Below are positions 35,907-49,494 of a stretch of DNA of 64,000 nucleotides, in pieces. This DNA is from Cephalotus follicularis (Eukaryota; Streptophyta; Magnoliopsida; Oxalidales; Cephalotaceae). The stretch spans positions 123,054 through 187,053 of the forward strand of contig BDDD01000046.1 in assembly GCA_001972305.1 (NCBI GenBank), given 5' to 3'. The position numbers were made by a program, and so were the translations under genes. Under the pieces are notes generated by a model. That model ran no database searches and was not told where the DNA came from. It was given only the letters and a program-made list of their open reading frames with translations. Every line of letters starts with the position of its first letter. Position 1 is the first letter of the stretch.

Positions 35907-38900
35907 ATCCGTAATTTGATCTAAAAATGATATTGAAACCAATCGTAGAGGTTCATGTACTTTTCTGTTGTTCTTGGTATTCTCCGCTACATTAAAGTTA
36001 CTATGTTACATTAAAGAATTGTAAAAATGAAAAATCCATGTTTGATTTAGGGAAAAAGGAATACTATTTTTTTTCACTTGCGGAAATGATCATATTTCAT
36101 GTATAAAGTGATGATCTTTAATTTACCAATTCTTCAGTTTTATGTTTTGCATAATAATGAGAACAAATATATGTCTCATATATTTTAAAATAGTAATATT
36201 AGTAATAGTAAGGATTTTCAATAGTAAATGTACACTAAATACTATGTCAAAATATTATTGATTATTGTAATATTAAAAATCAAAAACATCATTTTATGAT
36301 GTTTTAAAAATTATTAATGATGCTTTGACTATTCATTTGTTGTATATTAATTTGCTACTAAAAATATTTGCTATTAATGAAATTACTCTCCAAAGCATAG
36401 AACTAGAAATCATATTTTATTAATCCAACCGTTATAACCGTTGAATTAGATGTTCTACTTATACAAAACACGATTTAGAGATATCCAAATGGTTTAAAAA
36501 TTGACATACATACTTTATATAAGTAAAACATCTAATTCAACGATTAGGTTGATGAAATATAATTATAGATCTATTAATTAAAGTAAAAATGATATAACTT
36601 ATATAATATGAGAAGCATATTCACTTTCTTCCATAAAATAATAACAACTTCGTATACGAGGTGAATTAATTTCAGGTATTATAAGTATTTTAAATATAAC
36701 ATTGCTAATTTGGATTTAAGTTGTGGACCTATCACAGTGACTTTAATAATTTAAAAATCATATTTTACCTATATCAAATCTTTTTTAACATTAAATAACA
36801 ATTTCATTGGACAATTTCTAGCCCTTTAGGCTTCACCCAAATAAAACGAACATCATCATGATTACTAATTACACAGTCAATAGTATTTGTGAATATTATT
36901 TGTACGAGTGAAAGCACTGAAACTATTAGAGATAAATTCTTTGTGATTTTGACTAATGAATATCATAATCAATCTATCAAGAAACAAGTGGTTGTTATTT
37001 TAAGTTATGTAGATAAAAAACAACATGTCATTGAACAATTTCTTGGTATCGTATAAGTAATACGATTGTAAAATCACTTAAGGTAGTATTTTTGTATTTG
37101 GGAAAAAAAATATTTTTATTCTCTTTTTTTAGTAAAAGTTTATAATTTTGATAAGAAATTTATTGTTATGATATTTTATATAATTTACAATTGAGTTTTT
37201 TTTTTGAGTATTTAATTATATTTGCACTGGATGCATAATCAATTAATCATAATATAAAAAAGTTATGTGAGATGATAAGGTTTATTTCTTTATTTATGTA
37301 CCTCGGTCTTTGGTATGGATTGGTGTAAATGGCTTGCTCCTTAATTATATTTATTAGTCTCATTGTTTTTATAATTAATATATATCACCTACTATTAATA
37401 GGAAGCCAATTAATCTAGGCGAATCCTACTCACTAGCCGAATTGTATAATATTTAGAGGGCATATATTTTTCTTGGCTTTCTTTTCCAAAAAAAAGACAA
37501 AGCAGCCATAGTGATGATATTATATTAGAATGATAAAGAAAACACTAAGCAGATGCTTGTCACTTTCTACTTTCATTCAGCTTTGTATATATCATGGCAC
37601 CTGCAATAACAAATGCCAACAATTAGTAAGGAGTACTAGCTGGGATTAATTGATTGCTAGGTCTGCTGAATTGGGTCATCGATGATAACGTGGAAGTGGC
37701 ATTGCCATTTACCATTCTCTGATTTCAAAGATACCCAAAATCCTTGTTGACCAGTGATAAATATCTTTGGTATTTAGTGTGATCGTACTACTACCACTCA
37801 GTGAGCTGTACTGTTACTCCATTATAACAATGTGATCGCCTACTCTCCTTATATGGTGTCTTGAGTGCACCATCATCTTATAATAATTACGTTATCGAAG
37901 AATTTAGAGTCTAATCACACACAAGAGGTTACCTTTAACACAGCCACATATCACAGATTTGATTAGATGGTGTATCTAATGACACCAATGGGTGTTATCC
38001 TCTGGATTCGGATCACAAGGAAAATAATTAGGTAATACTCACTGTATCAATCTAACAATAAAAAATAATTCAACCGTTACAAAAAAAATCATATAGATAA
38101 AAGTTTCGTAAAACATATTCATTGATCATTAGATTAATACATCAATCTTTTTTATTGTTTAATTAATACACAAAGTCTTTTTTGCACTGGAGATGATCCC
38201 AATCTATTTTCCTCCTCCAAAAAGTTAATTGCTATCTTAGTTTGTATGCTTCAAACAAAATATCATGATCATAACGATGCCATTAATCATATACTAAAAA
38301 ACAGGAAATCGAAAAAGTAAAAATTGAATCACAGGTTTTTAACTGATATTATTTTGGGGTAGAGTGAAAAGGAAAAGAAAAAAGAAGAGACGAAGAAAGG
38401 AGAGGAATATATATGATGCATAGTTTGATGTTGTGGAAAACTTGGAAAACTATTTCAATGAGGTTTTTTAATTTTCTTATAAAAGAGGTTATGGGTTATA
38501 TCATATATGCTTACGTGTAGGTGGTTCCTTTTGAAAATAAAAAATCAAATAAATGATTATATATGTTTACGGCATAGATAACCACCCACATATCATCAAA
38601 TTAACTAACAATTTATGATATTAGAGAGAAGTACTTAAGCTTCTGAATCAAATACCAATAATACTAATAATTGGAGAAAAAAAAAAGATCGATAACACAA
38701 AATCAATGCCAATATAACCTAGACAGGTGGTTGAAGTGGTCAATAATACGAATTGTAAACTTGAATTTCTTAGTTTCCACTTGTCTTGAGCACAAATCAA
38801 CTGTGTTTACTCATAAACTCGACCAACTAGTGTATGCGTGTGTGAATCAAGTGAGATTAGTTCGTCCTCAAAAGAGTGATTAGAATTTAGATCCTCGCTC

Positions 38901-39180
38901 TTGATTATTTACAAATGGACCTTTGTATGTAAACCCACAATATGTATGGCTAAAAATCTCATACAGTTGCTGAAGAGAATCATGGGCTGAAAGTGGACTA
39001 AGATAAAATTTGGGCTGAAACCCATTAAGTTTTTTAACAAGGCCTGTTTAGTAACTAATCAAGGGAATCAAAACTTATTGAGCCATGCACATAAAAGATG
39101 ATAAGCCAAGCCCAACTAGTTCCAGCCCATTATCGAATTCGATCCCCTCGAATTCCTCACTCCTCAGGCACAAAAAGTGT
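35907..39180. other. AT-rich intergenic region
   Basis: About 3.3 kb without a convincing exon. It contains the hairpin at 36412-36560 and otherwise scattered AT-rich low-complexity DNA. The last part should hold the DPH4 promoter. Confidence 0.55.
36412..36560. mobile_element. MITE-like fold-back, about 150 bases
   Basis: ATATTTTATTAATCCAACCG on the left pairs with AGGTTGATGAAATAT on the right. Inside, CCGTTGAATTAGATGTT pairs with AACATCTAATTCAACG, leaving a loop of about 60 bases. No target duplication is evident. Confidence 0.5.
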
Positions 39181-39240
39181 GCAATAAATTGAGACTTACA
39201 CCGTTGAAGTCGATTTCCTCTTTTGCCTTCCTCTATGCTT

Positions 39241-40015
39241 GTAAGTTGATATATGTCCTAAGCGATATGAATTTTTATTAACTAACTTTTTTATTTTTTA
39301 ATTTCAGATTCAGATAATTTTCACTTTCATGGTGTTACTGATTTTATCTGTTAGTGGTTATAGTTATTATTGTAAGCCTCTTTATTTTGTTAAACTTATG
39401 ATTTGTCTTCATTTTGAAATAGTTTGTTAGTTTCTCTATTGTTTGGTGGTGGAATTAGTTTTGAATGAAGCATCAATTCCTTTTAGCATCTATTTTTGTG
39501 CTTTATTAATTTGTTGGCCTTCTTGTTGCAAAAATTATCTCTATGCGTTTTTATGGTTTATATATAGATGTTTTAATCGATGCTTTCATTTGCAATCCAT
39601 TTCAAATCCCCTGCAATGAATCCCATTATATGTGATGCATGAATCTTTACTATTTCTTTATGTAACAAATGGATCAATCATGAATGTTACAAATGAACGA
39701 TCACGATCTTTATATTGCACCATTAGAGTCTAATATTGTTGGAGAATATACCCTTGAAGGCTTGAAGCAGATTGTTTCTTGTTTCAGTGATAAGACAGTT
39801 TCAATGCTGAAGGAGTATAACTACTTACAATTAGAAAGAAAAAGGGGGGGGGGGGGGGAGAGAGTGGTGTTTAGATCAACTGCCTCTCTATCAGTTTAGA
39901 CCTGCGAATATTCGTAATAATTCTATATTTTTAGCATACTGAGACTTTGTTAATTTTACCCATCTTACTTTAAATGCATGACCTTTCATAAAAATTTCTC
40001 TTTAGTTTATTTGGA
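39241..40015 (+). other. probable 5' UTR intron of DPH4
   Basis: A strong donor, GTAAGT, at 39241 follows a pyrimidine-rich leader. TTTCTCTTTAG ending at 40015 is a plausible acceptor 35 bases before the DPH4 ATG. The interior includes a run of 15 G (39844-39858). No upstream coding exon is needed to complete the protein. Confidence 0.45.
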
Positions 40016-40050
40016 GTGAACCTGACTTGGCAATTGAGTGGGGTCCAATC

Positions 40051-40599
40051 ATGATCACTGGAAAGAACTCCATCCAGGAATCGCACTATCGAATTTTATC
40101 TGTTAAAGAAGATGCAAGTTATGAAGAAATTCGTACAAGTTACCGATCTGCCATCTTTAATTCTCATCCTGATAAATTACAGAAGACATCTGAAATAGAT
40201 GTTTCTGACCATGAGTCAACGGATAGATTTATGAAAGTGAAGAAAGCTTGGGAAATTCTCAGCGATTTCAGGTCACGTTCAGTCTATGACTGTGAACTTC
40301 GAGCTTCTAGACAGGATATGGTAGCTGCAGAAGATGTCAGCTTAGAGGATATGATGGTTGAAAATACTGAAGAAGCTTTGGAGCTGTTTTACCAATGTCG
40401 ATGTGGTGATTACTTCTCAGTTGATTCTTCAGATTTGGGTAAAATGGGGTTTACGGTTTTGAAGGATGCAGATAAGATTTTGATACTGACCCCCAATGCC
40501 TCACCATCATCAGTGGTCCTCCCCTGTGGTTCCTGCTCTCTTCGAATTCGTTTATGGATCAACGTAGATTCTAGGATTTCAGTTGATGATCATTTATGA
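40051..40599 (+). CDS. DPH4: DPH4, J-domain/CSL zinc-finger protein of diphthamide synthesis
   Basis: A single coding exon of 182 residues. The N-terminal J domain (about residues 10-85) has the HPD motif at 39-41 (SHPDKL) and YEEIRTSYRSAI. The C-terminal DPH-type (CSL) zinc finger has Cys116 and Cys118 (FYQCRCGDYF) and Cys159 and Cys162 (LPCGSCS). That order and length match plant DPH4/DNAJC24. The known role is as an Fe- or Zn-binding co-chaperone that supports the first step of diphthamide formation on elongation factor 2 in the cytosol. The ATG at 40051 is the first in frame; the frame stays open upstream (Leu-Ala-Ile-Glu...) without another ATG, so a slightly longer protein from an upstream exon cannot be excluded. 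Confidence 0.92.
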   Translation: MITGKNSIQESHYRILSVKEDASYEEIRTSYRSAIFNSHPDKLQKTSEIDVSDHESTDRFMKVKKAWEILSDFRSRSVYDCELRASRQDMVAAEDVSLEDMMVENTEEALELFYQCRCGDYFSVDSSDLGKMGFTVLKDADKILILTPNASPSSVVLPCGSCSLRIRLWINVDSRISVDDHL

Positions 40600-43500
40600 T
40601 TGGTTTCATTGATGATCAACTGCTCCAGCCTGGTGCTATTATGGAAGAGCTTAAGTGCTTCCCATGGAAAATCAACGAAATGTCTCCAGCAAAGTTATAG
40701 TAAAGTAAGTGGTGTGATGTTTTGATGTTCAAGTGTATGTGCTTGCTAACCGTGGTAATCCTAAAGCCTTTTGAGGGTTTGTTTTTGACGACACTGGGGC
40801 TCAGAGGCAAGCGTTTGGTTCTGATTTATTCTTTTGCTCCTGCTCCTGTTTCTACTTATTCGCCAACAACATATGCTGCTTATCTATGGCAATAGATTTC
40901 GAATTGAGTGTTTTCTTAAAGTACTCTGTTGGTGGTGTCTGCCTAAAGAAATGTTTTGCTTAGGGGTTCCTGCTGGTTTAGTAGCTGTCGCTGCCTCTAT
41001 GAATAAGGAGTTCATATCAGGTGTGTTGGATTCGAGTGAGTTTTATTTATTGGCTCCTGGAAAAAATTTCTTCAATACGTGGATGTTTAATTCATTAGTA
41101 TATCGAAACTGACTTATTACCCATCATAATTATCATGACTACCTGTTGTTAAATTATTATTGATTTGGTGTAGGATATATAGTTTATTGTTTGAGCCTAT
41201 TGCTACGATTAAAATTTGTATGTATCATCGCAGGGCCATAGAAGTATCACCAGCCATAAAAGGGTATTGAATGAGAAATTGTTAACTAGTGTTGATGCAG
41301 AATGCAGGAAAGCATTGAACTACTAATTCTTTGTAATTATGCAGTGGGATAAGAATAAGGCAAATCCATCAGTATTTTGTTTCTTTGGTTGGTGACAATA
41401 ACAATCTCTCTTCATTTACCTATTCATTTAACTCTTCTCGGGGGACCACTAAAATCAGAGGGAGTCCCGGCTTTCTAATTCTGTTTGCTCGTGACCTCTA
41501 GATATACTTTTTTCACTATCTCTACCATGAAGTCAAAATGGCATTACTCTTTTTTCCTTTACAAGTCTCAATGTTCACATATGATGTTAGTGTGGACATT
41601 TAAATGGTCTCAATGTTCACTTATGATCGCAATGTTCAATGTTCACATATGAGGTATAAGAACCTACAAATAAGGATTTTAAGTATCTATTATCACTCTA
41701 AAGTCAAAGCGAAATTGTATGTCACCAGATGAGAATGGATCTTCTCTTATAACAATTTATCTTGATTTTCAAAACCAATGATAAATTTATGATATTTATG
41801 GAGACGTTTAATAACATCTATTGAAAATTTTGAAATAACATACATGGAGATGTTTAGACCTTTTATATTATTTGGGTTTACTTTATGATTACATGTTCAA
41901 TGTAATTGTGACAGAAATTTGTACGTAATTAAAATATGAAAATGTTGTTTGTTATAAAAAAAAAGAGTGCATATATCTTGCTTCATTTCAAACTCATTGG
42001 CATTGTCCACATGACCTATTAAAACAAAAACAAAAAAAATTACGAACTTATGATAGTTAGTTTATGTTAGTTTATCGAATCTAAATTCTCTGTAATTATT
42101 GTAGATAGAATATTTTTTATTTCAGTCATTAAATTAAAATTTATTAATTATAAATACTTTATATCATATATTATCATTAATAATCATCAATAATTTTATT
42201 GATTTGAGTATTTATAGTCAATGGATAAACACTTTTAATTGTAGTACAGGTGAAGAATTTGGATTGGATTCTAATTCATCATGAAAACTGTGTGGGATCT
42301 TAAGCTCATGGGTCAATACTCCGATACAGTTATGTAACAGCCTTGTGGGTCAATATATGTTCCCTTGCTGGGAAGTTAATTGCACGTGCAAATGCATGGC
42401 AAAGACTAGAGAATTAACTTTTACCTTTTGGACAAAAATTTGCCGATAACTTGGACCGCCGACAGTTCAACCTGACTAAGTAATATTCACTAATATCAAC
42501 AACCAAAAAATCCTTAAAACTACTTAACAGATAATGTAGTTCATGAAATTATATTAAAAATATTATGAGTTATGTACGTTAAGTAAAAGTGTTGTATTTT
42601 GGAATATTGAAACGTGAGTATGCTAAAAACATAATAGATCTTTATAATTATATTTATGTTGTTATATATTACATTTATATTCTATATTAGACATAGTAAC
42701 TTTTTTTTGTTCAAATTATTTCTATATAAACTATCATAAAATTATTATAATTCATAAAACTCTAAAGTTTTATAGATATATTAGTCGTATAGGTGTATTA
42801 GATGATGGTTAAATTCTTGATTACGTAATATTCATTGATATCAATAACCAAAAAATCCTTAAAATTATATTAACATATAGTCATATTTCATGAAATTATA
42901 TTAAAAATATTATGAGTTATGCACATCTAGTAAAAGTGTTATATTTTGGAATATTGAAACGAGCGTATGCTAAAAACATAATGGACCGTTTTAATTATAT
43001 TTATATTATTATATATTACATTTATATTCTATATTAGATTTGTGTTGCACTAACAATCTTATAGTTAATTTGGCATCACTTCATTCAAATGATTGATCAA
43101 GTTATAGGTTTAAGTAATCCATAAATTAAATTTCTTTATCTTAATTATATAAAAAAAAATAGACATTTGTTATACATCGAATCTAAGTTTCTTTAAAATA
43201 CATATGCATATCATGTCATTATTATAAACGTCAGTTTTTTTTTTCAAATGTAAAATAATAAGTATAATTATATAGGTAAATGATAATCAATATATTTATG
43301 AAATATTCAACTTAAATTCATAAAATAAATTATAATTAAACAATGAAAAACAAACTTACCCAAAACGATAAAACCCTGAAAAAAAAAACATGGGTTGTTT
43401 TGGTTATTAAGTAGCTTTGATACAACACGCGGACGTGGGGTCCATTAACATAGAGAACGAAATCATCGGATTTGTAGACATCAGGCTAGGCCTAGGTTTA

Positions 43501-45680
43501 GACTAGAGGAAGCTTAGTTCATAGAAAATATAATTAGTCAACTCGTCTTAGGGATTTGAATTTCAAACAGACATGTCACCCTCAATAATGCCTCGAGAAA
43601 CTGATATTGCGTTATGTTCAACGAAAGTCCATTCAATTTAGGTATTTAGTCTTTTTTAAGTGTCAATGCTACGATAAAAAGCATTTCAATTTTTCAATAA
43701 AAATATTATGGGTCTATTGAAAAGCTTGTCATAAATTTGGTCACCTAATTTATCTGTCAACGTCAATTTCAAATTTGATAGCATTGGGTGTCTTCTTTTA
43801 AATCGCGTGAGCTGGAGGCTTACTTTACATATAGACAGATGGTGTAATATCCTCTTAAAGGCAACCTTTGTAGCAATAAGTGAAAATAAGACCAGATCGA
43901 TAGATATACAGACCATTCTCTAATAAACTGTAATGAATCTCACATCCTAAAAAACAACTTTTTTTAGGATTTTTTTTTTTTTTTTGGAATATCAGCCTCT
44001 TAATTGTCTGAAGAGATATTAAGAGATAAACAATAAGATATAACGAATTTTATATAGAAAAAAATCATCAAATTTTTTATCTGATTATCTTATCATAAAC
44101 CTTATAAATTCATTTCATTTATTGGCTGGTATCACTCTAATATACACTGGGATTGTATAATTTGATTGGTCTTAGAATATTGTTTTGTAGTTACGAATCA
44201 CACACATCATTATCTTTTTTTTAAAGGAGAAAATAGTTACGTGAGAATAGAATTACCTAAAATGGAAAATATTACATACTCTCGTATTACGTAGATAATA
44301 TTTTAAAATTTTCAAACTCATCAACAAACTTGTGAATAGGAAAACATTAAAACTAATGAATAATATTCAATACTTAATGACATTTTCAATAACGTTTCAA
44401 CCGTACAACTTTCTTTCAACAAGATGCGAAAGCTTTTATTCATATAATACAATTCATATAATACAATAATTGTAGATACTATTATTGTAGTAAACCGTTG
44501 GATTAAAATCTAACCACCTCAAAAAATGTGTATTTTGTAATCATTGAATTTTGATTTAATGACTGAAACTGTAATAATTATGGGTGTAATTATTACAAAG
44601 GATTTGAATTCTTATTCATAAAGAAATCAAATTCACTAACAAATAAGAGTATAACCACTGATCACTGGTCATCGTCGATAAAGATGTTAATAAATATAAA
44701 TAATGTAATATTATAAATATATCATAAATATTTTATCAAAATATTATTAATAATTATTTTATTAAAAATTAAAATATAATTAATAATAGTTAAAAAATAT
44801 ATATCTATAATATTTTAATAAATCATTTGTGATACACTTAAGATATCACGTTATTTTTATTTTTAATAACATTATTTATTATGATCCTTGTTGCACTGTT
44901 TGCAAATTGAGAATGGGCATCTTGATTAAAAACATAATAATTATCAGTTAAATCATAATATTAACTTTTTATTAATAAGTGTTATAAACATTTTTTAAAA
45001 AATTACATATTTTTTATTGGTTAAATTGATAATGAACTAATCAAAAAAGTGTTTAACAAAATCTTTAAGTTAATTATATACATTAAATCATCAATATAAG
45101 ATGCACATTGAACAAAAATATCAATTTATTGACAATTATGTTAATACCTTCACCATTTTTGTTAGTGCGGATATTAATTGATCCAAATTTATATATTCAG
45201 CGTCTCAAACTCAAATTTTTTATGATATTATACAACGTGTGAGCTGTCAAATTATTCAATAAGATTATTTTCTTAAATTTTTGGGCAAATTTATCTTTAT
45301 AATTTATCGTGTATTTTTTACTTTTAACACAACTGATATCACTGATATCGTATTACAAATTAACACAATTAAGAAGTGGAAATATCTTCGAAGATTCAAC
45401 ATTAGAAATCAAATAATCCTTAATAATGTTTTTAAATACCAGCACTGTAATGGTATTAAAACTGTGTATGTACCCAAAAACTCAACATTAAGCCGTACAA
45501 ACAAAACAAAAGCATCCATAAAAATGAAGAGAAAACAAAATCCTATACTGTCATTAGACTGCAAGTACTGAAACCAAAAAACAAAACCCTCTTGTTGGGT
45601 AGCTGTTGTCTGCCGCATCCCAATCTTGAATCCCTCTTCACATTTCACATTCTCCTCTTATAAATCCGATCCCAAAAGGC

Positions 45681-45683
<3 letters not shown>
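40600..45683. other. intergenic region between DPH4 and SOSEKI
   Basis: About 5 kb, first the DPH4 3' UTR (length unknown), then AT-rich DNA. Besides the duplication at 42480-43037 I see no gene or clear transposon. Confidence 0.5.
42480..43037. repeat. local direct duplication of about 210 bases
   Basis: Copies at 42480-42691 and 42825-43037 share GTAATATTCA, CCAAAAAATCCTTAAAA, ATTATGAGTTATG, TTTTGGAATATTGAAACG and ATTTATATTCTATATTAGA. They are separated by about 133 unrelated bases. Divergence is about 15 percent by eye. Confidence 0.8.

Positions 45684-45713
<30 letters not shown>
45684..45713 (+). repeat. CT run directly before the SOSEKI start codon
   Basis: About 15 CT units end immediately at the ATG (45714). 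CT-rich 5' leaders are common in plants; here the repeat sits in the translation-initiation context, so its length may vary between alleles. Confidence 0.85.
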
Positions 45714-45715
<2 letters not shown>

Positions 45716-48700
45716 GGCGGTGAGTTCCAGCGGAAGAGGTAGTGCCGCAACGGAGCTACACATATCAAGCAAATGGAAAGACACAGAGACCAGCCCCGAG
45801 AGAACCAAAATCTGGAGTGAACCCAACAACAAAAACAACAACAACGACAAGAAGTTCAAAAAAGTCCCTGTCCTTTACTATCTCTCAAGAAATGGCCACC
45901 TTGACCACCCGCATTTCATGGAGGTTCCACTCTCTTCCAATCACGGTCTCTATCTTAGAGGTAACCCACTACGCAACCGTTCTTTTCTACAATTTTTTCT
46001 CCAGCGTTGTTTGGTTGCCAAGAAAAAGCAAGAAAATTGGAGCCTTTTGTTGTCATACAACAAAAGGAACTTTTTTAAAAATTTACCCTTTGAAAACAGA
46101 GCCATGAAACTACTATTATCTCCTTTAATTAACGCATTAATCTGTAATTAAATATGTCTGCTTCCTTAGATGTGATTAACCGTTTAAACGTTCTTCGAGG
46201 CAAAGGCATGGCTAGCCTATACTCCTGGTCTTCTAAACGGTACACTCTCACCTCCTCTCCACCGCTTGATCTACTTACCATTCGTTTTCACCGTCTGATT
46301 TCTTTCCTCTCCCAGGAGCTACAAAAACGGCTTCGTTTGGCACGACTTAACAGAGGACGATTTTATCTACCCAGCTCACGGCAAAGAATACGTCCTTAAA
46401 GGATCAGAGCTTCTAGATCCTTCTCTAAACCCTAAACCACTCGACAAAACGTCGTCGTTTCGTTCTTCTAAACCACCTACCACTCCAAAAACCGCCAACG
46501 ATCACGATCACGATCATGATCCTGAGTTTCCGGTGATCACACGGCGGAGGAATCAGTCGTGGAGTTCTATCGATATCAATGAGTATACAGTTTACAAGAC
46601 CGAGTCAACGGGTGAGTCGACTCGGAGACTGGCTGCTGACGCGGCGACTCAGACGGATGATAAGAAAAGGAGAAGGAAACAAATGATCAAAGAAGAGGAA
46701 GATATTGTAGAAGAATCGAATGAAGTGAAGATTGAAAGTGGAGAAATTCATGATCAAAATCGAAGCACGGAGACGGAGCTGAGTAGGGAAGAGATTTCAC
46801 CTCCACCGTCGGATTCGAGTCCTGAGACTTTAGAGTCGTTGATGAAGGCAGATGGACGCTTGGTGCTTTGTGGCGGTAATGAGGAAGATTTGAATCGAAC
46901 GGCTGGGAGTAACTTTCCACGTGGGAGGATGAAGGCGTCGACGGTTTTGATGCAGTTGATTTCGTGCGGTTCGATCTCGTTTGCTGACTGTGGGCCCACC
47001 TCATCTGTGAAAGATCAAGGGCTGCCTGTGACTGGGCAATGTAAAGGGAGATTGCCGCCACGTGGAGGTGGAGGGAATCAGCTGGGGACATCAAGGGAAA
47101 TTGGAATTTTTTCAGGGGTAAGATTGGAAGACAAAGAGTATTTTAGTGGGAGCGTGATTGAGACTAAGAAAGAGGATATCCCTTCTTTGAAGAGGTCCAA
47201 TTCTTACAATGCAGATGGGTAAGTCTCCATTTGCAACTAATTTTTAGATTTTTAAGAAGGCAAAAGGTATAATTTACATCTCAAATTTTGATGAATGTTT
47301 GAATTGTGTAAATTATATCCTTGAATATTAATAATTTCGTTAGTGCAGTATATTACTTACACCGATTTTATGAATTTAGTCCCATTGATTACACTAGACA
47401 TAAGTTCAAAGTATCGCTTGAACGTTTTACCCAAATTCGGGTGGAATCCACATCTTTTGCCTTTTAAAAAATTTCAGGATTTTTATGGTTTGTAACTGTT
47501 TGGCATTATAAGTTCGCTGGGATTGACATAAAAGCAATGTAATTTCACCTAACTCAGTTATGAAGTTATAGATGTCTTAGCTTGGGAAGTAATTATAGTT
47601 GGTAAGTAATAATCAAGCATTGTTTGATAATGGATTGTTGTTATGAATTTAGACTCTGTGACGGTGATCTCTTAACTTGTATCTGAACTGAACATAGTGT
47701 CATTTTTGGAGTTTAAAGGGATTCTAGGTCCTGAATCCTACTGTTCAAGATTGATGCCCTATAAATATGCCCACTGTGGCACTGGCAGTGTCCACTGGCA
47801 TCTTAAATTTGGTGGAGAATGAGTTGTGTAATACTTTTATGATTACTGGATAATGTGAATTAAAAGTAGTCACTTTTACACTAAAGATCTTTGGTGCAGA
47901 TCATTTGTCTTGTCTACTCTAATAAACAGAATCACACTGCACTACTTTTGCTTGTAAGAAAGGGAAGGAATTGGCAATTCTTGGCTTTAACAGGCACTAA
48001 TGCACGACAGAAAAAGTTGATTCGAAATTTCACTTAAGTGCTTGTGTAACACTCTAAATCCTGTCCATGGATTCTGGGTCAGAGAGCTTTGATACTCTGC
48101 CATGTTCTTTTGGCTTGATATTGAATGCAAAATTCGTACGGGATTTTGACAAGAAGCCATCTAGCTAAAAGTCTTAAGATATTTGCTACAAAAGACGTAA
48201 TAAATAGCCCATCTGCTCTTCTGTGTCCGTGTATAAAGTTTGTACGCAAGTAATGGCTAATGAATGATCAACTGATGCTGACCGTCCAATAAATTGTGCA
48301 TATCTATTATCTAAAGCTTGTCAACCCCACCATGTGGGGACCAACAATTAGAAGCATTATGGTTGGTGATGTAAAGCTGCATATGTAGGGACCAGCATCA
48401 TTTGACAGATTCTGTTCTTGTTAATGTGTATATGTTGTGTTCAGATTTGCAGGGTCAAATGATCATCCAGTTGGTTCCTTTTTATTTAATATTAAATATA
48501 GCCTTGCATTGCTTCTTTCATCTGATTTACAAGTTTCCTATCCTTCTTGATTGATTATTAATTATAACTTTGGTTAATCAGCAGGACCTTACAGTTAAAT
48601 TTAGCAGAGAAAGAGATGGAGGGAGTACGTACAAAATGCATACCAAGAAAGCCAAAGGCACTGGCAGCCAAGAAAGAAAGTGGTAGTAATAGTCAACGAG

Positions 48701-48729
48701 GAAGCAAAAGACTTGAGGTCCAACAATGA
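45714..48729 (+). CDS. SOK: SOSEKI (DUF966) polarity protein
   Basis: Four exons, 45714-45960, 46170-46239, 46316-47218 and 48585-48729, join in frame to 454 residues. The N-terminal DIX-like DUF966 domain (about 50-142) is clear: [60 protein letters not shown] and [12 protein letters not shown]. The middle is charged and probably disordered. A second conserved block is [23 protein letters not shown] proteins polymerise through the DIX-like domain and localise to cell corners at the plasma membrane; they act in plant cell polarity. The exon-4 acceptor is a tandem NAGNAG (CAGCAG at 48579-48584), which could add one residue. Intron 3 is 1.37 kb. The C-terminal exon is the least certain part, but it is in frame, with a consensus donor GTAAGT. 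Confidence 0.92.
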
Positions 48730-49489
48730 ATAAGTCTTGGCTTTGTTAATTATAGTTTCTAGTGCTTTATAATACTGCATAATGGTGCATTTTAACTTTG
48801 GGGCTGTGAGCTACGGCCTGGGGTCAATGTTTGGTGCATTGGTGTTTGTGGAGGTTAATACTACCTTTATTTCTGCTATTTGCCGCTAACTCCTTACTTG
48901 TTTATGCCTTTTTGACTAATTGGTTTGACTTTAAACCGTAGAATTTTGTTGTCGGTACTTGTATGGGTAATGGTTTCTGAATCATTTTTATTTTTATTTT
49001 TTAAATTTCGGTTTAAATAATTTATTTTATAAATATAATCTTGAGATTTGATAATTTATATAAATAGATTTTAAAAATAAAAACTTTTTTTAAAAAAAGA
49101 GAAAACACTTTTCTTTCCTTTGTGATACGTTTGATTTCATTATTTTAAGCATCCAAGTGAGCTATATTTTTTCGACACCCAATTTGACGTGGAGATTAGC
49201 GATGTCCCTATTTCACCTAGAAAGTGTAGTTTTTGCATTGTATTTCGCAATCAGAACATTAATCACAAGTGGTGAAGATCGAATGATTCTTTGGTTTAAA
49301 GAGAATTTTTTTTTTTCTTTTAACCGAGTTTCAATGGCATAATCTCGTAAACGTGATATAAGCAATGGTGACAATGAGCCCTTAACCAAGGGCTCTCAAA
49401 ACCTAGGTGTGCTTAAAAACTATATTTGTGTTCCAGTATTGAAGATGACGATTTTTCAATTGATGCTCACATTCAAACCGCTTGAGAGA
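48730..49489. other. SOSEKI 3' flank
   Basis: 3' UTR and AT-rich intergenic DNA; no gene seen. Confidence 0.5.
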
Positions 49490-49494
49490 TTTTC

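Noticed and set aside
35992..36010. TTCTCCGCTACATTA / GTTACA as the right end of the solo LTR at 34117
   Set aside because: The 5-base flank after it does not match AATAT on the left. The end at 35901 gives a perfect match.
39684..39899. Open frame before DPH4 (MLQMNDHDLY...)
   Set aside because: It runs through the G15 tract, has no family resemblance and lies in the probable 5' UTR intron.
46687..47094. 135-codon minus-strand frame
   Set aside because: It is a shadow of SOSEKI exon 3.
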